From: Candidatus Nanopelagicales bacterium | GTDB lineage: Bacteria; Actinomycetota; Actinomycetes; Nanopelagicales; Nanopelagicaceae | Assembly: GCA_030834095.1 (NCBI GenBank) | Contig: JAURGA010000001.1 | Coordinates: 1 to 64,000, forward strand | Reading direction: 5' to 3' | DNA: 64,000 bases | Part shown: piece after piece, positions 12,208 through 23,139 of the stretch | Numbering within the stretch: position 1 is the first letter of the stretch | Layout: every line of letters starts with the position of its first letter | Translations under genes and position numbers: made by a program | The notes under the pieces: model-generated | Seen by the model: the letters and a program-made list of their open reading frames with translations, nothing else | Told to the model about the DNA's origin: nothing | The model's database searches: none

Positions 12208-12516
12208 ATGGCGGGACAAAAGATCCGCATTCGGCTTAAGGCATACGACCACGAAGTGATCGACACATCTGCGAAGAAGATCGTAGAAACTGTTGAACGC
12301 ACCGGGGCTACTGTCGCAGGCCCAGTTCCACTGCCAACAGAGAAGAACACATTTTGTGTTATCCGCTCTCCTCACAAATACAAAGATAGCCGCGAACATT
12401 TCGAGATGCGCACCCATAAGCGCCTAATCGACATCATCGACCCAACTCCTAAGACAGTTGACTCATTGATGCGTCTTGATCTCCCTGCCGGCGTTGACAT
12501 TGAGATAAAGCTGTAA
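12208..12516 (+). CDS. rpsJ: 30S ribosomal protein S10
   Basis: uS10, 102 residues, first gene of the S10 operon, which also serves in transcription antitermination with NusB. The ATG at 12208 follows AAAAGGAGAAG and gives the family start [18 protein letters not shown] longer frame open from 12121 is rejected because it would run through the upstream hairpin. Conserved [14 protein letters not shown] and [13 protein letters not shown] are visible. The gap of 96 bases before it holds the hairpin and an AT palindrome. Confidence 0.97.
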   Translation: MAGQKIRIRLKAYDHEVIDTSAKKIVETVERTGATVAGPVPLPTEKNTFCVIRSPHKYKDSREHFEMRTHKRLIDIIDPTPKTVDSLMRLDLPAGVDIEIKL

Positions 12517-12529
12517 GGGGGCTATAAAA

Positions 12530-13222
12530 ATGGCTAATAGCAAAACTATTCAATCCCAGGGCTCTGCCGTTAAAGGCATCCTCGGCAAGAAGCTTGGTAT
12601 GACCCAAGTATTCGATGCCAACAATAAAATTGTTCCAGTAACAGTTGTTGAAGCTGGTCCATGCGTTGTTACACAAATTCGCACAATCGAAAACGATGGT
12701 TACACAGCTGTGCAACTAGCTTTCGGCGCTGTTGATCCTCGCAAAGTTACAAAGCCAGAAGCTGGCCACTTTGCAAAGGCTGGCGTAACTCCACGTTCTG
12801 ATGTTGCTGAACTTCGCACATCAGATACTTCTACTTATTCAGTAGGTCAAGAACTTCGCGCAGATGTATTTGCTGCTGGCGAAATCGTTGATGCAACCGG
12901 AACTTCACGCGGTAAGGGATCTGCTGGTGTTATGAAGCGCCACGGTTTCTCTGGTATCGGAGCTTCACACGGTGTTGACCGTAAGCACCGTATGCCAGGT
13001 TCTATCGGTAACCGAACAACACCAGGTCGCGTATTCCGCGGTAAGAAAATGATGGGTCGCATGGGTGTTGACACAGTTACAACTCAAAATCTTTTAGTTC
13101 ATTCAGTTGATGCAGAGAAGTCACTTCTTTTAATTAAGGGTGCAATTCCTGGTCCAACTGGTTCAATCGTCTTTCTCCGTTCAGCGGCGAAGATGGCAAC
13201 TTCTGAAACGGTAGGTGCATAA
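12530..13222 (+). CDS. rplC: 50S ribosomal protein L3
   Basis: uL3, 230 residues, an early assembly protein near the peptidyl-transferase centre. [14 protein letters not shown] at the N-terminus and the [20 protein letters not shown] loop are diagnostic (the latter at about 161-180). An AAGGGGG site precedes the ATG. It is the second gene of the S10 operon, with rplD starting four bases after its stop. Confidence 0.97.
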   Translation: MANSKTIQSQGSAVKGILGKKLGMTQVFDANNKIVPVTVVEAGPCVVTQIRTIENDGYTAVQLAFGAVDPRKVTKPEAGHFAKAGVTPRSDVAELRTSDTSTYSVGQELRADVFAAGEIVDATGTSRGKGSAGVMKRHGFSGIGASHGVDRKHRMPGSIGNRTTPGRVFRGKKMMGRMGVDTVTTQNLLVHSVDAEKSLLLIKGAIPGPTGSIVFLRSAAKMATSETVGA

Positions 13223-13226
13223 CCCC

Positions 13227-13898
13227 ATGTCACTTAAAGTAGATATTAAGAGCGCAGCCGGAAAGGTAACTGGAAGCATTGATCTGCCTGCAGAAACTTT
13301 CGATGTGCAGACTAATGTCCCACTAATTCACCAAGTGGTTGTAGCGCAACTTGCTGCAGCACGCGCGGGCACTGCAAAGACAAAGAACCGCGGTGAAGTA
13401 AGTGGAACAGGTAAGAAGCCTTTCAAGCAGAAGGGAACAGGTCGTGCTCGTCAGGGTTCTGTCCGTGCTCCGCTGCAACGCCACGGTGGTGTTTCACATG
13501 GTCCAGTTCCACGTTCATATGATCAACGCACACCAAAGAAGATGATTGCTGCAGCACTTAAGGGTGTTCTATCAGATCGTCAACGCGAAGATCGCATCCA
13601 CGTAATTGATGCAATCGCTGAGACACCTACTACTAAGGGTGCAATTTCAGCAGTTCGCCAATTTTCAGATCGTAAGAATGTTCTAGTTGTTCTTGCTCGC
13701 ACCGAAGATACAGCTTGGCGTTCACTTCGTAACGCAGATGACATGCACCTAATCGTGAATGATCAACTAAATGCTTACGACGTTCTAGTAAGTGATGACA
13801 TCGTTTTCACTGAAACTGCGATTCGCGAATTTATTTCAGGATCAAAAAAGACAGCAACAGCAGTTGCACGAGAGAGCGAAATTGAGGTCTCAGCATGA
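13227..13898 (+). CDS. rplD: 50S ribosomal protein L4
   Basis: uL4, 223 residues from the ATG at 13227. An in-frame GTG at 13215 would overlap rplC, but the ATG has GGTAGGTG at a suitable distance and gives the usual MSLKVDI start. The exit-tunnel loop with [15 protein letters not shown] (about residues 62-76) and the GPVPRSY segment are conserved. In some bacteria L4 represses its own operon; nothing in the sequence here shows that mechanism. Confidence 0.95.
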   Translation: MSLKVDIKSAAGKVTGSIDLPAETFDVQTNVPLIHQVVVAQLAAARAGTAKTKNRGEVSGTGKKPFKQKGTGRARQGSVRAPLQRHGGVSHGPVPRSYDQRTPKKMIAAALKGVLSDRQREDRIHVIDAIAETPTTKGAISAVRQFSDRKNVLVVLARTEDTAWRSLRNADDMHLIVNDQLNAYDVLVSDDIVFTETAIREFISGSKKTATAVARESEIEVSA

Positions 13899-14188
13899 AA
13901 GACGGCCGCGAAATCCTCCTAGCACCTGTTGTATCTGAAAAGTCTTACGGACTTTTAGATGAGAACAAGTACACATTTTTAGTTGATCCACGTGCTAACA
14001 AGACTGAAATCAAGATTGCAGTCGAGAAGGTATTTGGAGTAAAAGTATTGAGCGTTAACACCATGAACCGCGAAGGTAAGCGCAAGCGCACCAAAGTTGG
14101 TTTTGGAAAGCGCAACGATACAAAGCGTGCAATCGTGCACGTTGCCGCCGGTGACCGCATCGACATCTTCGGAGGTCCAGTTTCCTAA
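13895..14188 (+). CDS. rplW: 50S ribosomal protein L23
   Basis: uL23, 97 residues, at the tunnel exit where trigger factor and SRP dock. It begins [18 protein letters not shown], and the [19 protein letters not shown] helix is typical. The ATG overlaps the rplD stop (ATGA), so translation is coupled. rplB follows after 38 bases. Confidence 0.96.
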   Translation: MKDGREILLAPVVSEKSYGLLDENKYTFLVDPRANKTEIKIAVEKVFGVKVLSVNTMNREGKRKRTKVGFGKRNDTKRAIVHVAAGDRIDIFGGPVS

Positions 14189-14226
14189 GGGGACTGGATT
14201 AGAAGAAGAAGAGGACAGAGACAAAA

Positions 14227-15060
14227 ATGGCACTTCGTAAACTCAAGCCGACCACTCCTGGTCAACGCGGCGCAAGCGTTCCTGATTTTGCAGAAATCAC
14301 ACGCACAACTCCTGAGAAGTCATTGGTTCGCCCAATTCACTCAAAGGGTGGACGTAACGCAAGTGGAAAGATCACAACTCGTCACCAAGGTGGCGGACAC
14401 AAGCGTGCATACCGTCTAATTGATTTCCTACGTAACGATAAAGATGGCATTCCAGCAAAGGTTGCCCATATCGAATACGACCCAAACCGCACAGCTCGTA
14501 TTGCACTTCTGCATTACGCAGATGGCGAAAAGCGTTACATCATTGCGCCAAATAAATTGAGCCAAGGTGATGCGATCGAAAACGGTCCATCTGCAGATAT
14601 CAAGCCTGGAAATAACTTGCCACTGCGCAACATTCCAGTTGGAACAATGATTCACGCAATTGAACTTCGCCCAGGTGGCGGAGCAAAGATTGCTCGTTCT
14701 GCTGGTGCATCAGTTCAACTTGCAGCTAAAGAAGGTCCATACGCACAACTTCGTATGCCATCTGGTGAAATTCGCAATGTTGATGTTCGTTGCCGAGCAA
14801 CTGTTGGTGAAGTTGGAAACGCAGAACAATCAAATATTAATTATGGAAAAGCAGGCCGTAAGCGTTGGCTCGGAATTCGCCCAACAGTTCGCGGTGTTGT
14901 TATGAACCCTGTTGACCACCCACACGGTGGTGGAGAAGGTAAAACTTCTGGTGGACGTCACCCAGTTTCACCTTGGGGTAAGCCGGAAGGCCGCACTCGC
15001 AAGAAAAAAGCGAGTGACCAAATGATTGTCCGCCGTCGCAAGTCGAACAAGAAACGATAA
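14227..15060 (+). CDS. rplB: 50S ribosomal protein L2
   Basis: uL2, 277 residues, needed for subunit joining and peptidyl transfer. The [20 protein letters not shown] segment near residue 39 and the C-terminal [12 protein letters not shown] with its functional His are intact, followed by the basic tail [20 protein letters not shown] stretch precedes the ATG. It lies in the S10 operon between rplW and rpsS. Confidence 0.97.
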   Translation: MALRKLKPTTPGQRGASVPDFAEITRTTPEKSLVRPIHSKGGRNASGKITTRHQGGGHKRAYRLIDFLRNDKDGIPAKVAHIEYDPNRTARIALLHYADGEKRYIIAPNKLSQGDAIENGPSADIKPGNNLPLRNIPVGTMIHAIELRPGGGAKIARSAGASVQLAAKEGPYAQLRMPSGEIRNVDVRCRATVGEVGNAEQSNINYGKAGRKRWLGIRPTVRGVVMNPVDHPHGGGEGKTSGGRHPVSPWGKPEGRTRKKKASDQMIVRRRKSNKKR

Positions 15061-15072
15061 GGAGCCTTACAA

Positions 15073-15354
15073 ATGCCACGTAGTTTAAAAAAGGGTCCAT
15101 TCGTGGACGGTCATCTTGTTAAGAAGGTGGATGCTCAGAATGCAGCGAATACTAAGAATGTTATTAAAACTTGGTCACGCCGTTCAATGATCACTCCATC
15201 AATGATTGGTCACACCATCGCAGTTCATGATGGTCGCAAGCACGTTCCAGTTTTCATTACAGATGCCATGATCGGTCACAAGCTCGGTGAATTTTCACCA
15301 ACTCGTACCTTCAAGGGACACGTTAAAACGGATGCGAGGGCTGCTCGTGGCTAA
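15073..15354 (+). CDS. rpsS: 30S ribosomal protein S19
   Basis: uS19, 93 residues, in the head of the small subunit beside S13. It starts [19 protein letters not shown] and has the conserved VYNG-type segment as [28 protein letters not shown] precedes the ATG. Its last codons overlap the likely rplV start by eight bases. Confidence 0.97.
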   Translation: MPRSLKKGPFVDGHLVKKVDAQNAANTKNVIKTWSRRSMITPSMIGHTIAVHDGRKHVPVFITDAMIGHKLGEFSPTRTFKGHVKTDARAARG

Positions 15355-15901
15355 TACCGAAACCGCATTAGTTGCACGCGCGATTCTTCGCGAAACTCGC
15401 ACAACGCCTCAGAAGGCACGTCGCGTTGTAAACATCGTTCGCGGTGAACGCGCAGACACTGCACTAACAACTTTGAAGTTTGCTAACCAGGAAGTCGCTG
15501 GCGAGCTTTACACACTTCTTGCATCAGCTGTTGCAAATGCTAAGGCGAAGAATCCATCACTACGTGATGCTTCAGAACTTTGGGTCGCAGAAGCGCTAGT
15601 TGACGAAGGTTTCACATTGAAGCGCTTCCGTCCACGTGCACAAGGCCGCGGATTCACAATTCGCAAGCGCACATCAACCATCACTTTTGTTGTTTCAGAT
15701 GATCGCAATTACCGATCAAATGGTCCTGCTAAAAGAGGCAAAGTTGTAAAGCATGCTCCAGTTGTAAAGGAAGTTGCAGCACCTGCAACTGATTCAGCAG
15801 CTCCGGTAGCTTCAACAGCTAAGAAAGCAGCGGCCAAGAAGGCTCCTGCAAAGAAAGCCCCTGCTAAAAAGGCAGTTGCTAAAGAAGGGACGGCCGAATA
15901 A
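15347..15901 (+). CDS. rplV: 50S ribosomal protein L22 with Lys/Ala tail
   Basis: uL22, 184 residues from the GTG at 15347, which has GCGAGGG six bases upstream; the frame is open to 15287 but earlier starts would lie deep in rpsS. The core has [14 protein letters not shown] and the tunnel loop [17 protein letters not shown]. After residue 125 or so the protein continues into a low-complexity tail of [12 protein letters not shown] repeats, an extension also found in other Actinobacteria. rpsC begins directly after the stop. Confidence 0.94.
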   Translation: MANTETALVARAILRETRTTPQKARRVVNIVRGERADTALTTLKFANQEVAGELYTLLASAVANAKAKNPSLRDASELWVAEALVDEGFTLKRFRPRAQGRGFTIRKRTSTITFVVSDDRNYRSNGPAKRGKVVKHAPVVKEVAAPATDSAAPVASTAKKAAAKKAPAKKAPAKKAVAKEGTAE

Positions 15902-16720
15902 ATGGGTCAAAAAGTAAACCCCCACGGCTTCCGCCTTGGTATCACAACTGAATTCAAATCACGTTGGTATGCCGAGAAGCTATACAAGGATTATGTAAAA
16001 GAAGATATTGAAATCCGCCGCACAATGTCTAAGGGCATGGAGCGTGCTGGTGTTTCACATATCGAAATCGAACGTACTCGCGAACGCGTCCGTATCGATC
16101 TACACACTGCTCGCCCAGGAATTGTAATTGGTCGTCGCGGAACCGAAGCTGACAAGATTCGTGAGAAGCTTGAAAAGCTAACCGGCAAGCAAGTTCAATT
16201 AAACATTCTTGAAGTTAAGAACCCTGAGACGAATGCTCAATTAGTTGCGCAAGGAATTGCTGAACAATTGGCAGCTCGTGTTTCTTTCCGTCGTGCAATG
16301 CGTAAGTCAATGCAGACCGCTCTAAAAGCTGGCGCGCAAGGTATTCGTGTTCAATGCGGTGGTCGTCTTGGTGGCGCAGAAATGTCTCGTTCCGAGTTCT
16401 ACCGTGAAGGCCGCGTTCCGCTTCACACACTTCGCGCAGATATCGATTACGGATTCTACGAAGCTCACACGACTTTCGGTCGCTTGGGTGTAAAGGTTTG
16501 GATCTACAAGGGTGAAGTTATTGAATCTCGCGCAGAGCGCGCAGCAGCTGCACTTGCAGCAGCTCGTGCACCAAAACCATCTCGCGGTGGTTCACGTGCA
16601 CCTCGTGCACCTCGTGGTGAAGTTACAACTTCAACTGTTGAATCTCGTGCTGCAGAAGCTGCTTCTTCATCAGAGACACCAGCGGCTCCAGTAGCTCCAG
16701 CAGAAGGAAGCGAGGCTTAA
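15902..16720 (+). CDS. rpsC: 30S ribosomal protein S3
   Basis: uS3, 272 residues, part of the mRNA entry channel. It starts [20 protein letters not shown] and has the KH-domain [14 protein letters not shown] motif at about 78-92. From about residue 215 an Ala/Pro/Arg-rich tail extends beyond the Escherichia coli length of 233. The ATG touches the rplV stop codon. rplP follows two bases after its stop. Confidence 0.97.
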   Translation: MGQKVNPHGFRLGITTEFKSRWYAEKLYKDYVKEDIEIRRTMSKGMERAGVSHIEIERTRERVRIDLHTARPGIVIGRRGTEADKIREKLEKLTGKQVQLNILEVKNPETNAQLVAQGIAEQLAARVSFRRAMRKSMQTALKAGAQGIRVQCGGRLGGAEMSRSEFYREGRVPLHTLRADIDYGFYEAHTTFGRLGVKVWIYKGEVIESRAERAAAALAAARAPKPSRGGSRAPRAPRGEVTTSTVESRAAEAASSSETPAAPVAPAEGSEA

Positions 16721-16722
16721 AA

Positions 16723-17136
16723 ATGTTAATTCCACGCAAAGTTAAGCACCGTAAGCAACACCACCCAAAGCGCGGTGGCAAGTCAAAGGGCGGAACTGTT
16801 GTCGCATTCGGCGACTTCGGTATTCAAGCTCTTGAACCTGCTTACGTAACTAACCGCCAAATTGAAGCTGCACGTATTGCTATGACTCGTCATATCAAGC
16901 GCGGTGGAAAAGTTTGGATCAATATTTATCCAGATCGTCCATTAACAAAGAAGCCAGCTGAAACTCGTATGGGTTCGGGTAAGGGTTCTCCAGAATGGTG
17001 GATTGCAAACGTAAAGCCAGGTCGCGTTATGTTTGAAATCTCTGGTGTTACAGAAGATATCGCTACCGAGGCAATGACTCGTGCGATTCACAAGCTTCCA
17101 ATGAAGTGCCGAGTAGTTCGTCGTGAGGAGTTCTAA
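16723..17136 (+). CDS. rplP: 50S ribosomal protein L16
   Basis: uL16, 137 residues, in the A-site region of the large subunit. The start [20 protein letters not shown] is the usual one for this family, and the [19 protein letters not shown] segment is conserved. The stop shares a base with the rpmC start (TAATG), indicating coupled translation. Confidence 0.97.
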   Translation: MLIPRKVKHRKQHHPKRGGKSKGGTVVAFGDFGIQALEPAYVTNRQIEAARIAMTRHIKRGGKVWINIYPDRPLTKKPAETRMGSGKGSPEWWIANVKPGRVMFEISGVTEDIATEAMTRAIHKLPMKCRVVRREEF

Positions 17137-17354
17137 TGGCAAATATCGTTACAACTGAAGAGCTACGCGCTCTTTCCAGCGAAGAACTTGCAACCAAGTT
17201 GCGTGAGTCAAAGGAAGAACTCTTCAACCTTCGATTCCAAGCAGCTACTGGCCAACTTGAGAGCCACGGTCGCCTGACCGCTGTTCGTAAAGAGATTGCG
17301 CGGATTTACACAATCTTGCGTGAACGTGAATTAGGAATTGGAGGCGCAGCATGA
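17136..17354 (+). CDS. rpmC: 50S ribosomal protein L29
   Basis: uL29, 72 residues, a two-helix protein near the tunnel exit. The helix [20 protein letters not shown] and the second segment with [17 protein letters not shown] are typical. It overlaps rplP at its start by one base and rpsQ at its end by four bases (ATGA). Confidence 0.95.
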   Translation: MANIVTTEELRALSSEELATKLRESKEELFNLRFQAATGQLESHGRLTAVRKEIARIYTILRERELGIGGAA

Positions 17355-17626
17355 CATCTTCTAATACAGAAGAAGCTCGTGGCTTCCGTAAAACTCGCGA
17401 AGGCATCGTAACTTCAGACAAGATGGATAAAACTGTCGTTGTCGAAATTAAAAACCAGGTCAAGCACGCCATGTATTCAAAAGTTATGACTCGTACTCAT
17501 AAGTTGAAGGCGCATGACGAGAACAACAGCGCCGGTATTGGCGATCGCGTTCTCTTGATGGAAACACGTCCGCTATCAGCTACAAAGCGTTGGCGCGTTG
17601 TTGAAATTCTTGAGAAGGCTAAGTAA
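17351..17626 (+). CDS. rpsQ: 30S ribosomal protein S17
   Basis: uS17, 91 residues, an OB-fold 16S rRNA binder. The core is [16 protein letters not shown], then a [18 protein letters not shown] segment and the closing [12 protein letters not shown]. The N-terminus has an extra dozen polar residues. It is the last gene of the S10 series, with rplN following after 14 bases. Confidence 0.96.
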   Translation: MTSSNTEEARGFRKTREGIVTSDKMDKTVVVEIKNQVKHAMYSKVMTRTHKLKAHDENNSAGIGDRVLLMETRPLSATKRWRVVEILEKAK

Positions 17627-17640
17627 GGGGACACTGAAAA

Positions 17641-18009
17641 ATGATTCAACAAGAATCCAGACTTCGAGTCGCGGATAACACCGGTGCAAAGGAACTCCTT
17701 TGTATTCGTGTTCTCGGTGGTTCCTCACGACGCTACGCCGGAATCGGCGACATCATTGTTTGCTCTGTTAAAGATGCAATTCCTGGCGGTCAAGTTAAGA
17801 AGGGTGAAGTCGTAAAGGCTGTCATCGTTCGCACCGTTAAGGAGAACCGTCGTCCTGATGGCTCATATATTAAATTTGATGAGAATGCTGCAGTTATCCT
17901 AAAGGCGGATGGCGAACCACGCGGCACTCGTATCTTCGGACCAGTTGCTCGCGAACTTCGCGACAAGAGGTTCATGAAGATTATTTCCCTTGCTCCGGAG
18001 GTGCTATAA
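17641..18009 (+). CDS. rplN: 50S ribosomal protein L14
   Basis: uL14, 122 residues, forms an intersubunit bridge. It starts [20 protein letters not shown] and contains the conserved [14 protein letters not shown] and [14 protein letters not shown] segments. An AAGGGGACAC stretch precedes the ATG. It opens the spc part of the cluster. Confidence 0.97.
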   Translation: MIQQESRLRVADNTGAKELLCIRVLGGSSRRYAGIGDIIVCSVKDAIPGGQVKKGEVVKAVIVRTVKENRRPDGSYIKFDENAAVILKADGEPRGTRIFGPVARELRDKRFMKIISLAPEVL

Positions 18010-18012
18010 AAA

Positions 18013-18339
18013 ATGGCAAAGCTTTTGAAACTTAAGAAGGGCGATGAAGTCCTTGTTATTGCCGGAAAAGATAAGGGCGTAACAGGAAAGATTCTTGAAG
18101 TAGACAAGGCGAAATCTCGCGTTCTTGTTGAAGGTGTTGCTCGCGTAAAGCGTCACACCCAAGAGACTTCTAGCGATCGCGGCGTAAAAGTTGGCGGAAT
18201 CCTTACTGTTGAATCAGCAATTCACATTTCAAATGTGATGCTGGTTGATAGCGATGGAAAAGCAACTCGCAGCGGAACTCGCAAAGACGAAAATGGCAAG
18301 AATGTTCGCATCTCTCGCCGCACTGGAAAGGATCTGTAA
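18013..18339 (+). CDS. rplX: 50S ribosomal protein L24
   Basis: uL24, 108 residues, an assembly initiator with an N-terminal KOW motif ([20 protein letters not shown], about residues 8-27). RVNVVKRH-type binding appears here as [10 protein letters not shown]. It starts three bases after the rplN stop, and its own stop overlaps rplE (TAATG). Confidence 0.96.
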   Translation: MAKLLKLKKGDEVLVIAGKDKGVTGKILEVDKAKSRVLVEGVARVKRHTQETSSDRGVKVGGILTVESAIHISNVMLVDSDGKATRSGTRKDENGKNVRISRRTGKDL

Positions 18340-18896
18340 TGACTACATCTACTGCACCTCGTCTAAAGGCGCGCTATGCAACAGAGATCAAGCCAGCTCT
18401 AAAAACTAAGTTTGCTTACAAGAACGTAATGCAGATTCCAACCCTCACAAAGGTAATTGTGAATATGGGTGTTGGTGAAGCAGCTCGTGATTCAAAGCTA
18501 ATTGAAGGCGCTATCCGTGACATCACAATCATCACTGGACAGAAGCCACAAGTAACTAAGTCTCGTAAATCAATTGCACAGTTCAAGTTGCGTGAAGGTA
18601 TGCCAATTGGTTGCCACGTAACACTTCGCAATGATCGTATGTGGGAGTTCACAGATCGTTTGTTATCGATCGCTCTTCCTCGTATTCGTGACTTCCGCGG
18701 TTTATCTCCAAAGCAATTCGATGGAAATGGTAACTACACATTCGGTCTAATCGAACAAAATGTGTTCCCAGAAATCGAGCAGGACAAGATCGATCGCACC
18801 CGCGGTATGGATATCACTTTCGTTACTACTGCCAAGAATGATGAAGAGGGTCGCGAATTACTTCGCGCACTCGGCTTCCCATTCAAGGAAAACTAA
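18339..18896 (+). CDS. rplE: 50S ribosomal protein L5
   Basis: uL5, 185 residues, binds 5S rRNA in the central protuberance. The motifs [15 protein letters not shown] and [16 protein letters not shown] are present, as is the C-terminal [20 protein letters not shown]. It is coupled to rplX by a one-base overlap, and rpsN follows after 12 bases. Confidence 0.97.
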   Translation: MTTSTAPRLKARYATEIKPALKTKFAYKNVMQIPTLTKVIVNMGVGEAARDSKLIEGAIRDITIITGQKPQVTKSRKSIAQFKLREGMPIGCHVTLRNDRMWEFTDRLLSIALPRIRDFRGLSPKQFDGNGNYTFGLIEQNVFPEIEQDKIDRTRGMDITFVTTAKNDEEGRELLRALGFPFKEN

Positions 18897-18908
18897 GAGA
18901 GGCGCCAA

Positions 18909-19094
18909 ATGGCAAAGACATCACTTAAGGTCAAAGCAGCACGCAAGCCAAAGTTCAAGGTTCGCGGCTACACACGTTGCCAACGTTGTGGACGTCCTCA
19001 TGCGGTCTACCAAAAATTTGGTATCTGCCGTATCTGTTTCCGCGAGATGGCACACCGTGGTGAACTTCCAGGTATTACTAAGGCTTCTTGGTAA
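18909..19094 (+). CDS. rpsN: 30S ribosomal protein S14, zinc-binding short form
   Basis: uS14 of the 61-residue type Z, used by most Actinobacteria and Firmicutes at this position. The zinc ligands are Cys24, Cys27, Cys40 and Cys43 (CQRCG and CRIC). AGAGAGGCG precedes the ATG. The 109 bases to rpsH contain only short inverted repeats (GGCCAGAGGCC) and no clear promoter. Confidence 0.96.
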   Translation: MAKTSLKVKAARKPKFKVRGYTRCQRCGRPHAVYQKFGICRICFREMAHRGELPGITKASW

Positions 19095-19203
19095 ATACAT
19101 CCAACTTTTTATCCCAACTAACAACTACGGGAAAGGTCCATTACTTACTTAGGAAACTTAATAAGGAAACGGAAACCAGCTCGAGAAAGGCCAGAGGCCA
19201 AGA

Positions 19204-19608
19204 ATGACAATGACAGATCCGATCGCAGACATGCTTGCACGTCTGCGCAATGCAAACTCTGCTTATCACCAAGAGGTATCAATGCCCTCTTCGTCGGTAA
19301 AAGTTCGTATTGCAGAAATCCTTAAGCAAGAGGGTTTCATCGCAGGCTTCAAAGTAGAGAATTCATCTACTGGTTTTGGAAAGACGCTAACTATCGATTT
19401 GAAGTTCGGTGCAAACCGCGAACGTTCAATCGCTGGTCTACGTCGTGTTTCTAAGCCAGGACTTCGTGTTTATGCAAAGTCAACAGCGCTTCCAAAAGTG
19501 CTCGGCGGACTAGGCGTTGCAATCATCTCCACTTCATCAGGTCTTCTAACTGATAAAGCGGCTAACAAGCAAGGTGTAGGCGGAGAAGTTCTCGCCTACG
19601 TATGGTGA
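19204..19608 (+). CDS. rpsH: 30S ribosomal protein S8
   Basis: uS8, 134 residues, a central-domain 16S rRNA binder. It starts [20 protein letters not shown], as in mycobacterial S8, so the ATG at 19204 is preferred to the one at 19210. The C-terminal GISIVSTS-type motif is seen as [17 protein letters not shown], ending GEVLAYVW. No strong Shine-Dalgarno site is visible. rplF follows after five bases. Confidence 0.96.
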   Translation: MTMTDPIADMLARLRNANSAYHQEVSMPSSSVKVRIAEILKQEGFIAGFKVENSSTGFGKTLTIDLKFGANRERSIAGLRRVSKPGLRVYAKSTALPKVLGGLGVAIISTSSGLLTDKAANKQGVGGEVLAYVW

Positions 19609-19613
19609 TCTAA

Positions 19614-20153
19614 ATGTCACGTATCGGTCGTAGCCCAATCACTGTTCCATCCGGCGTTGAAGTTTCAATCGCTGGTTCAGCTGTAACTGTAAAGGGACCA
19701 AAGGGTTCACTAACTCACGTTATTGCAGAGCCAATTGCAATTTCTCAAGAAGGAGCAACACTTACTCTTACTCGCCCTGATGATGGACGTTCATCTCGTT
19801 CACTTCACGGTCTATCACGCACTTTGGTTTCAAACTTAATCGAAGGTGTTACAAATGGTTATTCAAAATCAATCACCATCGTTGGTGTTGGTTTCCGTGT
19901 TGCTGAAAAGGGTAAGGGACTTGAGTTCCAACTTGGTTACAGCCACTCAATTGATTTTCTAGCACCAGAAGGAATTACCTTTAAGGTGGAATCACCAACT
20001 CGTTTCCATATCTCTGGAATCGATAAGCAATTAGTTGGAGAAGTTACAGCCAAAATACAGAAACTTCGCAAATCTGATCCTTACAAGGGTAAGGGTCTGC
20101 ATTTGGATGGAGAACGTATCCGACGCAAGCAAGGAAAGACAGGTAAGAAGTAA
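19614..20153 (+). CDS. rplF: 50S ribosomal protein L6
   Basis: uL6, 179 residues with two similar domains, located near the factor-binding site. It starts [17 protein letters not shown], and the C-terminal [25 protein letters not shown] tail (ending at 179) is the conserved rRNA-binding end. It overlaps rplR by one base. Confidence 0.97.
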   Translation: MSRIGRSPITVPSGVEVSIAGSAVTVKGPKGSLTHVIAEPIAISQEGATLTLTRPDDGRSSRSLHGLSRTLVSNLIEGVTNGYSKSITIVGVGFRVAEKGKGLEFQLGYSHSIDFLAPEGITFKVESPTRFHISGIDKQLVGEVTAKIQKLRKSDPYKGKGLHLDGERIRRKQGKTGKK

Positions 20154-20533
20154 TGGCTATCGGTGTAAAAGTCGCTAAGGGCTCCTCTCAGAAGGCACGC
20201 GCCCGTCGTCACTTCCGTGTTCGCAAGAAGATTGCTGGCACAACTGCTCGTCCACGTCTTGTGGTCTCACGTTCTACCCGTCATCTCTTCGTGCAGATTG
20301 TTGATGATTCAATTGGTCAGACAATTGTTTCTGCATCAACCATGGAAGATGCACTTCGCAAAGATTCTTCAAGTGATAAGTCTGCAAAGGCAAAAATCCT
20401 TGGTCAATCAATTGCAGAACGCGCTAAGGAAAAAGGAATTACTACAGTGGTCTTTGACCGCGGTGGAAATAAATACCACGGTCGTGTAGCTGCTCTTGCA
20501 GATGCTGCACGCGCTAGCGGATTGGAATTCTAA
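20153..20533 (+). CDS. rplR: 50S ribosomal protein L18
   Basis: uL18, 126 residues, a 5S rRNA binder. The basic [21 protein letters not shown] segment (about 18-38) and the closing [20 protein letters not shown] are typical. It is coupled at both ends by TAATG overlaps with rplF and rpsE. Confidence 0.96.
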   Translation: MAIGVKVAKGSSQKARARRHFRVRKKIAGTTARPRLVVSRSTRHLFVQIVDDSIGQTIVSASTMEDALRKDSSSDKSAKAKILGQSIAERAKEKGITTVVFDRGGNKYHGRVAALADAARASGLEF

Positions 20534-21165
20534 TGGCCACTACTCCTACTACTACAGATACTTCACGCGATCCACGCGCTGGCGGCAAAGGTGCCGGCGG
20601 AGGTCGCCCTGAACGTCGCGGTCGCGATGGTGGACCAGAGAAAGAGAAGTCTCCTTATACAGAACGCGTTGTTTTCATCAACCGCGTATCAAAGGTTGTT
20701 AAGGGTGGACGTCGTTTCTCATTCACAGCACTAGTTGTTGTTGGTGACCAGAACGGAACTGTTGGAATCGGTTATGGAAAAGCAAAAGAAGTTCCACAAG
20801 CGATTGCAAAGGCCGTTGAAGAAGCGAAGAAATCATTCTTTAAAGTTCCTCGTCTTTACGGAACAATTCCACATCCAGTTCAAGGTGAGAAAGCGGCCGG
20901 CGTAGTTCTACTTCGTCCAGCATCTCCCGGAACCGGAGTTATCGCGGGTGGACCTGTTCGTGCCGTATTGGAATGTGCCGGAATTACAGATGTTCTCACC
21001 AAATCACTTGGATCAAATAATCCAATCAACATGGTTCATGCAACTGTTGTAGCGCTGAAAGCTTTGGAACATCCAAATGCAATTGCCACGCGACGTGGCC
21101 GTCCATTAGAAGATGTCGCACCAGCAGCAATTGCTCGTGCCGTAGCAGCATCAGTAGGTGCATAA
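20533..21165 (+). CDS. rpsE: 30S ribosomal protein S5
   Basis: uS5, 210 residues, at the mRNA entry site and important for accuracy. An N-terminal Gly/Arg-rich extension of about 40 residues, common in Actinobacteria, precedes the double-stranded RNA-binding core with [20 protein letters not shown] and the C-terminal [13 protein letters not shown]. It overlaps rplR and rpmD by one base each. Confidence 0.97.
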   Translation: MATTPTTTDTSRDPRAGGKGAGGGRPERRGRDGGPEKEKSPYTERVVFINRVSKVVKGGRRFSFTALVVVGDQNGTVGIGYGKAKEVPQAIAKAVEEAKKSFFKVPRLYGTIPHPVQGEKAAGVVLLRPASPGTGVIAGGPVRAVLECAGITDVLTKSLGSNNPINMVHATVVALKALEHPNAIATRRGRPLEDVAPAAIARAVAASVGA

Positions 21166-21347
21166 TGCCTCGTCTAAAAGTTACGCAATTACGTTCAAAG
21201 GTTGGCGGTCGTCCAGAACACCGCGAAACTTTGCGTTCACTAGGTCTAAAAAGAATCGGTGATGTAGTGGTTAAGGAAGATCGTCCGGAAATTCGCGGAA
21301 TGGTCGTCGCTGTTCGCCACCTCGTCAAGGTTGAGGAGGTTGAATAA
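21165..21347 (+). CDS. rpmD: 50S ribosomal protein L30
   Basis: uL30, 60 residues, single small domain: [20 protein letters not shown], then [10 protein letters not shown] and [11 protein letters not shown]. It shares a base with the rpsE stop, and rplO begins two bases after its own stop. Confidence 0.95.
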   Translation: MPRLKVTQLRSKVGGRPEHRETLRSLGLKRIGDVVVKEDRPEIRGMVVAVRHLVKVEEVE

Positions 21348-21349
21348 CA

Positions 21350-21790
21350 ATGGTGCTAAAAGTCCATCATCTACGCCCAGCTCCAGGAGCAAAGAAGTCT
21401 CGTACTCGTAAGGGTCGCGGTGAAGCTTCAAAGGGTAAGACTGCAGGTCGCGGTGGTAAAGGAACACGTGCTCGTAACGTAGTTCGCGCAGGTTTCGAAG
21501 GTGGTCAACTACCTCTCGTAATGCGTCTACCAAAACTTCGTGGTTTCAAGAACCCAGAGCGCACTGAATACCAGCCAGTTAACGTTTCAACAATCAATGC
21601 ACTTTATCCAAAGGGTGGCGCTGTCACTGTTGCGGATTTAATTGCAAAGGGCGCTGTTCGTGATGGTTATCCAGTTAAGGTTCTTGGCAACGGTGAAATT
21701 TCTGTGAAAGTTACTGTCGAAGCTCATGCATTCTCATCATCAGCATCTGAAAAGATTGCTGCTGCTGGCGGATCAGCTAAGAAACTTTAA
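21350..21790 (+). CDS. rplO: 50S ribosomal protein L15
   Basis: uL15, 146 residues, a late assembly protein. It begins with [20 protein letters not shown], then has the Gly/Arg-rich [27 protein letters not shown] stretch at about 31-50, and the [12 protein letters not shown] motif. secY follows after 53 bases that hold a CTAGT/ACTAG inverted repeat and a ribosome site. Confidence 0.96.
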   Translation: MVLKVHHLRPAPGAKKSRTRKGRGEASKGKTAGRGGKGTRARNVVRAGFEGGQLPLVMRLPKLRGFKNPERTEYQPVNVSTINALYPKGGAVTVADLIAKGAVRDGYPVKVLGNGEISVKVTVEAHAFSSSASEKIAAAGGSAKKL

Positions 21791-21843
21791 ATTTAAAAGA
21801 GCCATTAGGCTAGTCAGACTAGTTAGAATAAAAGGAGAAAATC

Positions 21844-23139
21844 GTGCTCTCAGCATTTGGTAAGGCGTTTAAGACGCCGGATCTACGTAAAAAGATTTTC
21901 TTCACGCTTTCTATCATGGCTCTCTTTCGTTTTGGTTCAACTGTTCCAACTCCAGGTGTCTCCTACGAGAATGTCCAGCTCTGCTTAAATCAGGCAGATA
22001 ATGGCGGACTCTTCGGCCTGATCAACTTGTTCTCTGGCGGAGCGCTACTACAGCTCTCGGTCTTTGCACTTGGAATCATGCCTTACATCACCGCCTCGAT
22101 TATTGTTCAACTTCTAACTGTCGTAATCCCTCGCTTTGAAACTTTGAAAGCTGAAGGACAATCAGGAACTGCAAAGCTGACTCAATACACACGTTACTTA
22201 ACTATTGGGCTATCAATTCTGCAATCAACTGGTTTGATCGCAGTTGCAAGAACTCCTGGACGCTTGTTTAGCGGATGTAATTTCCCAATTATTCCGGACA
22301 CAACCTGGCCAAGAATTATGACAATGGTATTTGTTATGACTGCAGGAACTGCCGTAATCATGTGGCTTGGTGAGCTAATTACTGACCGCGGGGTTGGTAA
22401 CGGAATGTCTATCTTGATTTTCACATCAATTGCAGCAACATTCCCATCCCAACTCTGGTCAATCAGACTTCAGAAAGGGCTGTTCGCATTCATATTCGTA
22501 TCAGTCGTTGGAATTCTTGTAGTTGCCGCAGTTGTATTCGTAGAACAAGCGCAGCGGCGCATTCCAGTTCAATATGCAAAGCGCCAAGTCGGTCGCCAGT
22601 CATATGGCGGAACCAGCACATATATTCCAATTAAGGTAAACCAAGCTGGTGTTATCCCAGTAATTTTTGCCTCTTCACTTCTTTACATCCCATCTTTGAT
22701 TGTTAACTTCTCTGGAAGCACTTCAGCTTGGGCAGTTTGGATTCAACAGAATTTAGTTACTGGCGATCACCCAATTTACATAATTGGTTATTCTGCGATG
22801 ATTATTTTCTTCACCTATTTCTATGTCGCAATTACATTCAATCCTGATGAGGTTGCCGAAAACATGAAGAAGTATGGTGGCTTCATTCCAGGTATTCGTG
22901 CTGGTCGTCCAACCGCAGAATATTTGCAATATGTTCTCTCTCGAATTACAGCTCCAGGTTCGCTATATCTAGCATTTGTTGCAATCATTCCGATTATTGC
23001 GCTGATTCTTTTCGATGCGACCGCAAACTTCCCATTCGGCGGAACTGCAATCTTGATTGTGGTTGGTGTTGGTCTTGATACTGCGAAGCAGATTGAGTCA
23101 CAGCTACAACAACGTTCATACGAGGGATTCCTTAAGTAA
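21844..23139 (+). CDS. secY: Preprotein translocase subunit SecY
   Basis: Central channel of the Sec translocon, 431 residues with ten predicted membrane helices. The N-terminal KTPDLRKKIFFTLSIMALFR and FRFGSTVPTPG segments, GIMPYITASIIVQLL, and the cytoplasmic QRRIPVQYAKRQVG loop are conserved. The GTG start at 21844 has AAAAGGAGAAAA just upstream. The stop overlaps adk (TAATG), the usual secY-adk-map-infA order. Confidence 0.98.
   Translation: MLSAFGKAFKTPDLRKKIFFTLSIMALFRFGSTVPTPGVSYENVQLCLNQADNGGLFGLINLFSGGALLQLSVFALGIMPYITASIIVQLLTVVIPRFETLKAEGQSGTAKLTQYTRYLTIGLSILQSTGLIAVARTPGRLFSGCNFPIIPDTTWPRIMTMVFVMTAGTAVIMWLGELITDRGVGNGMSILIFTSIAATFPSQLWSIRLQKGLFAFIFVSVVGILVVAAVVFVEQAQRRIPVQYAKRQVGRQSYGGTSTYIPIKVNQAGVIPVIFASSLLYIPSLIVNFSGSTSAWAVWIQQNLVTGDHPIYIIGYSAMIIFFTYFYVAITFNPDEVAENMKKYGGFIPGIRAGRPTAEYLQYVLSRITAPGSLYLAFVAIIPIIALILFDATANFPFGGTAILIVVGVGLDTAKQIESQLQQRSYEGFLK

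Noticed and set aside
18760..19152. 130-residue plus-strand frame overlapping rplE and rpsN
   Set aside because: It lies in another frame of two well-identified ribosomal genes and has no family features.
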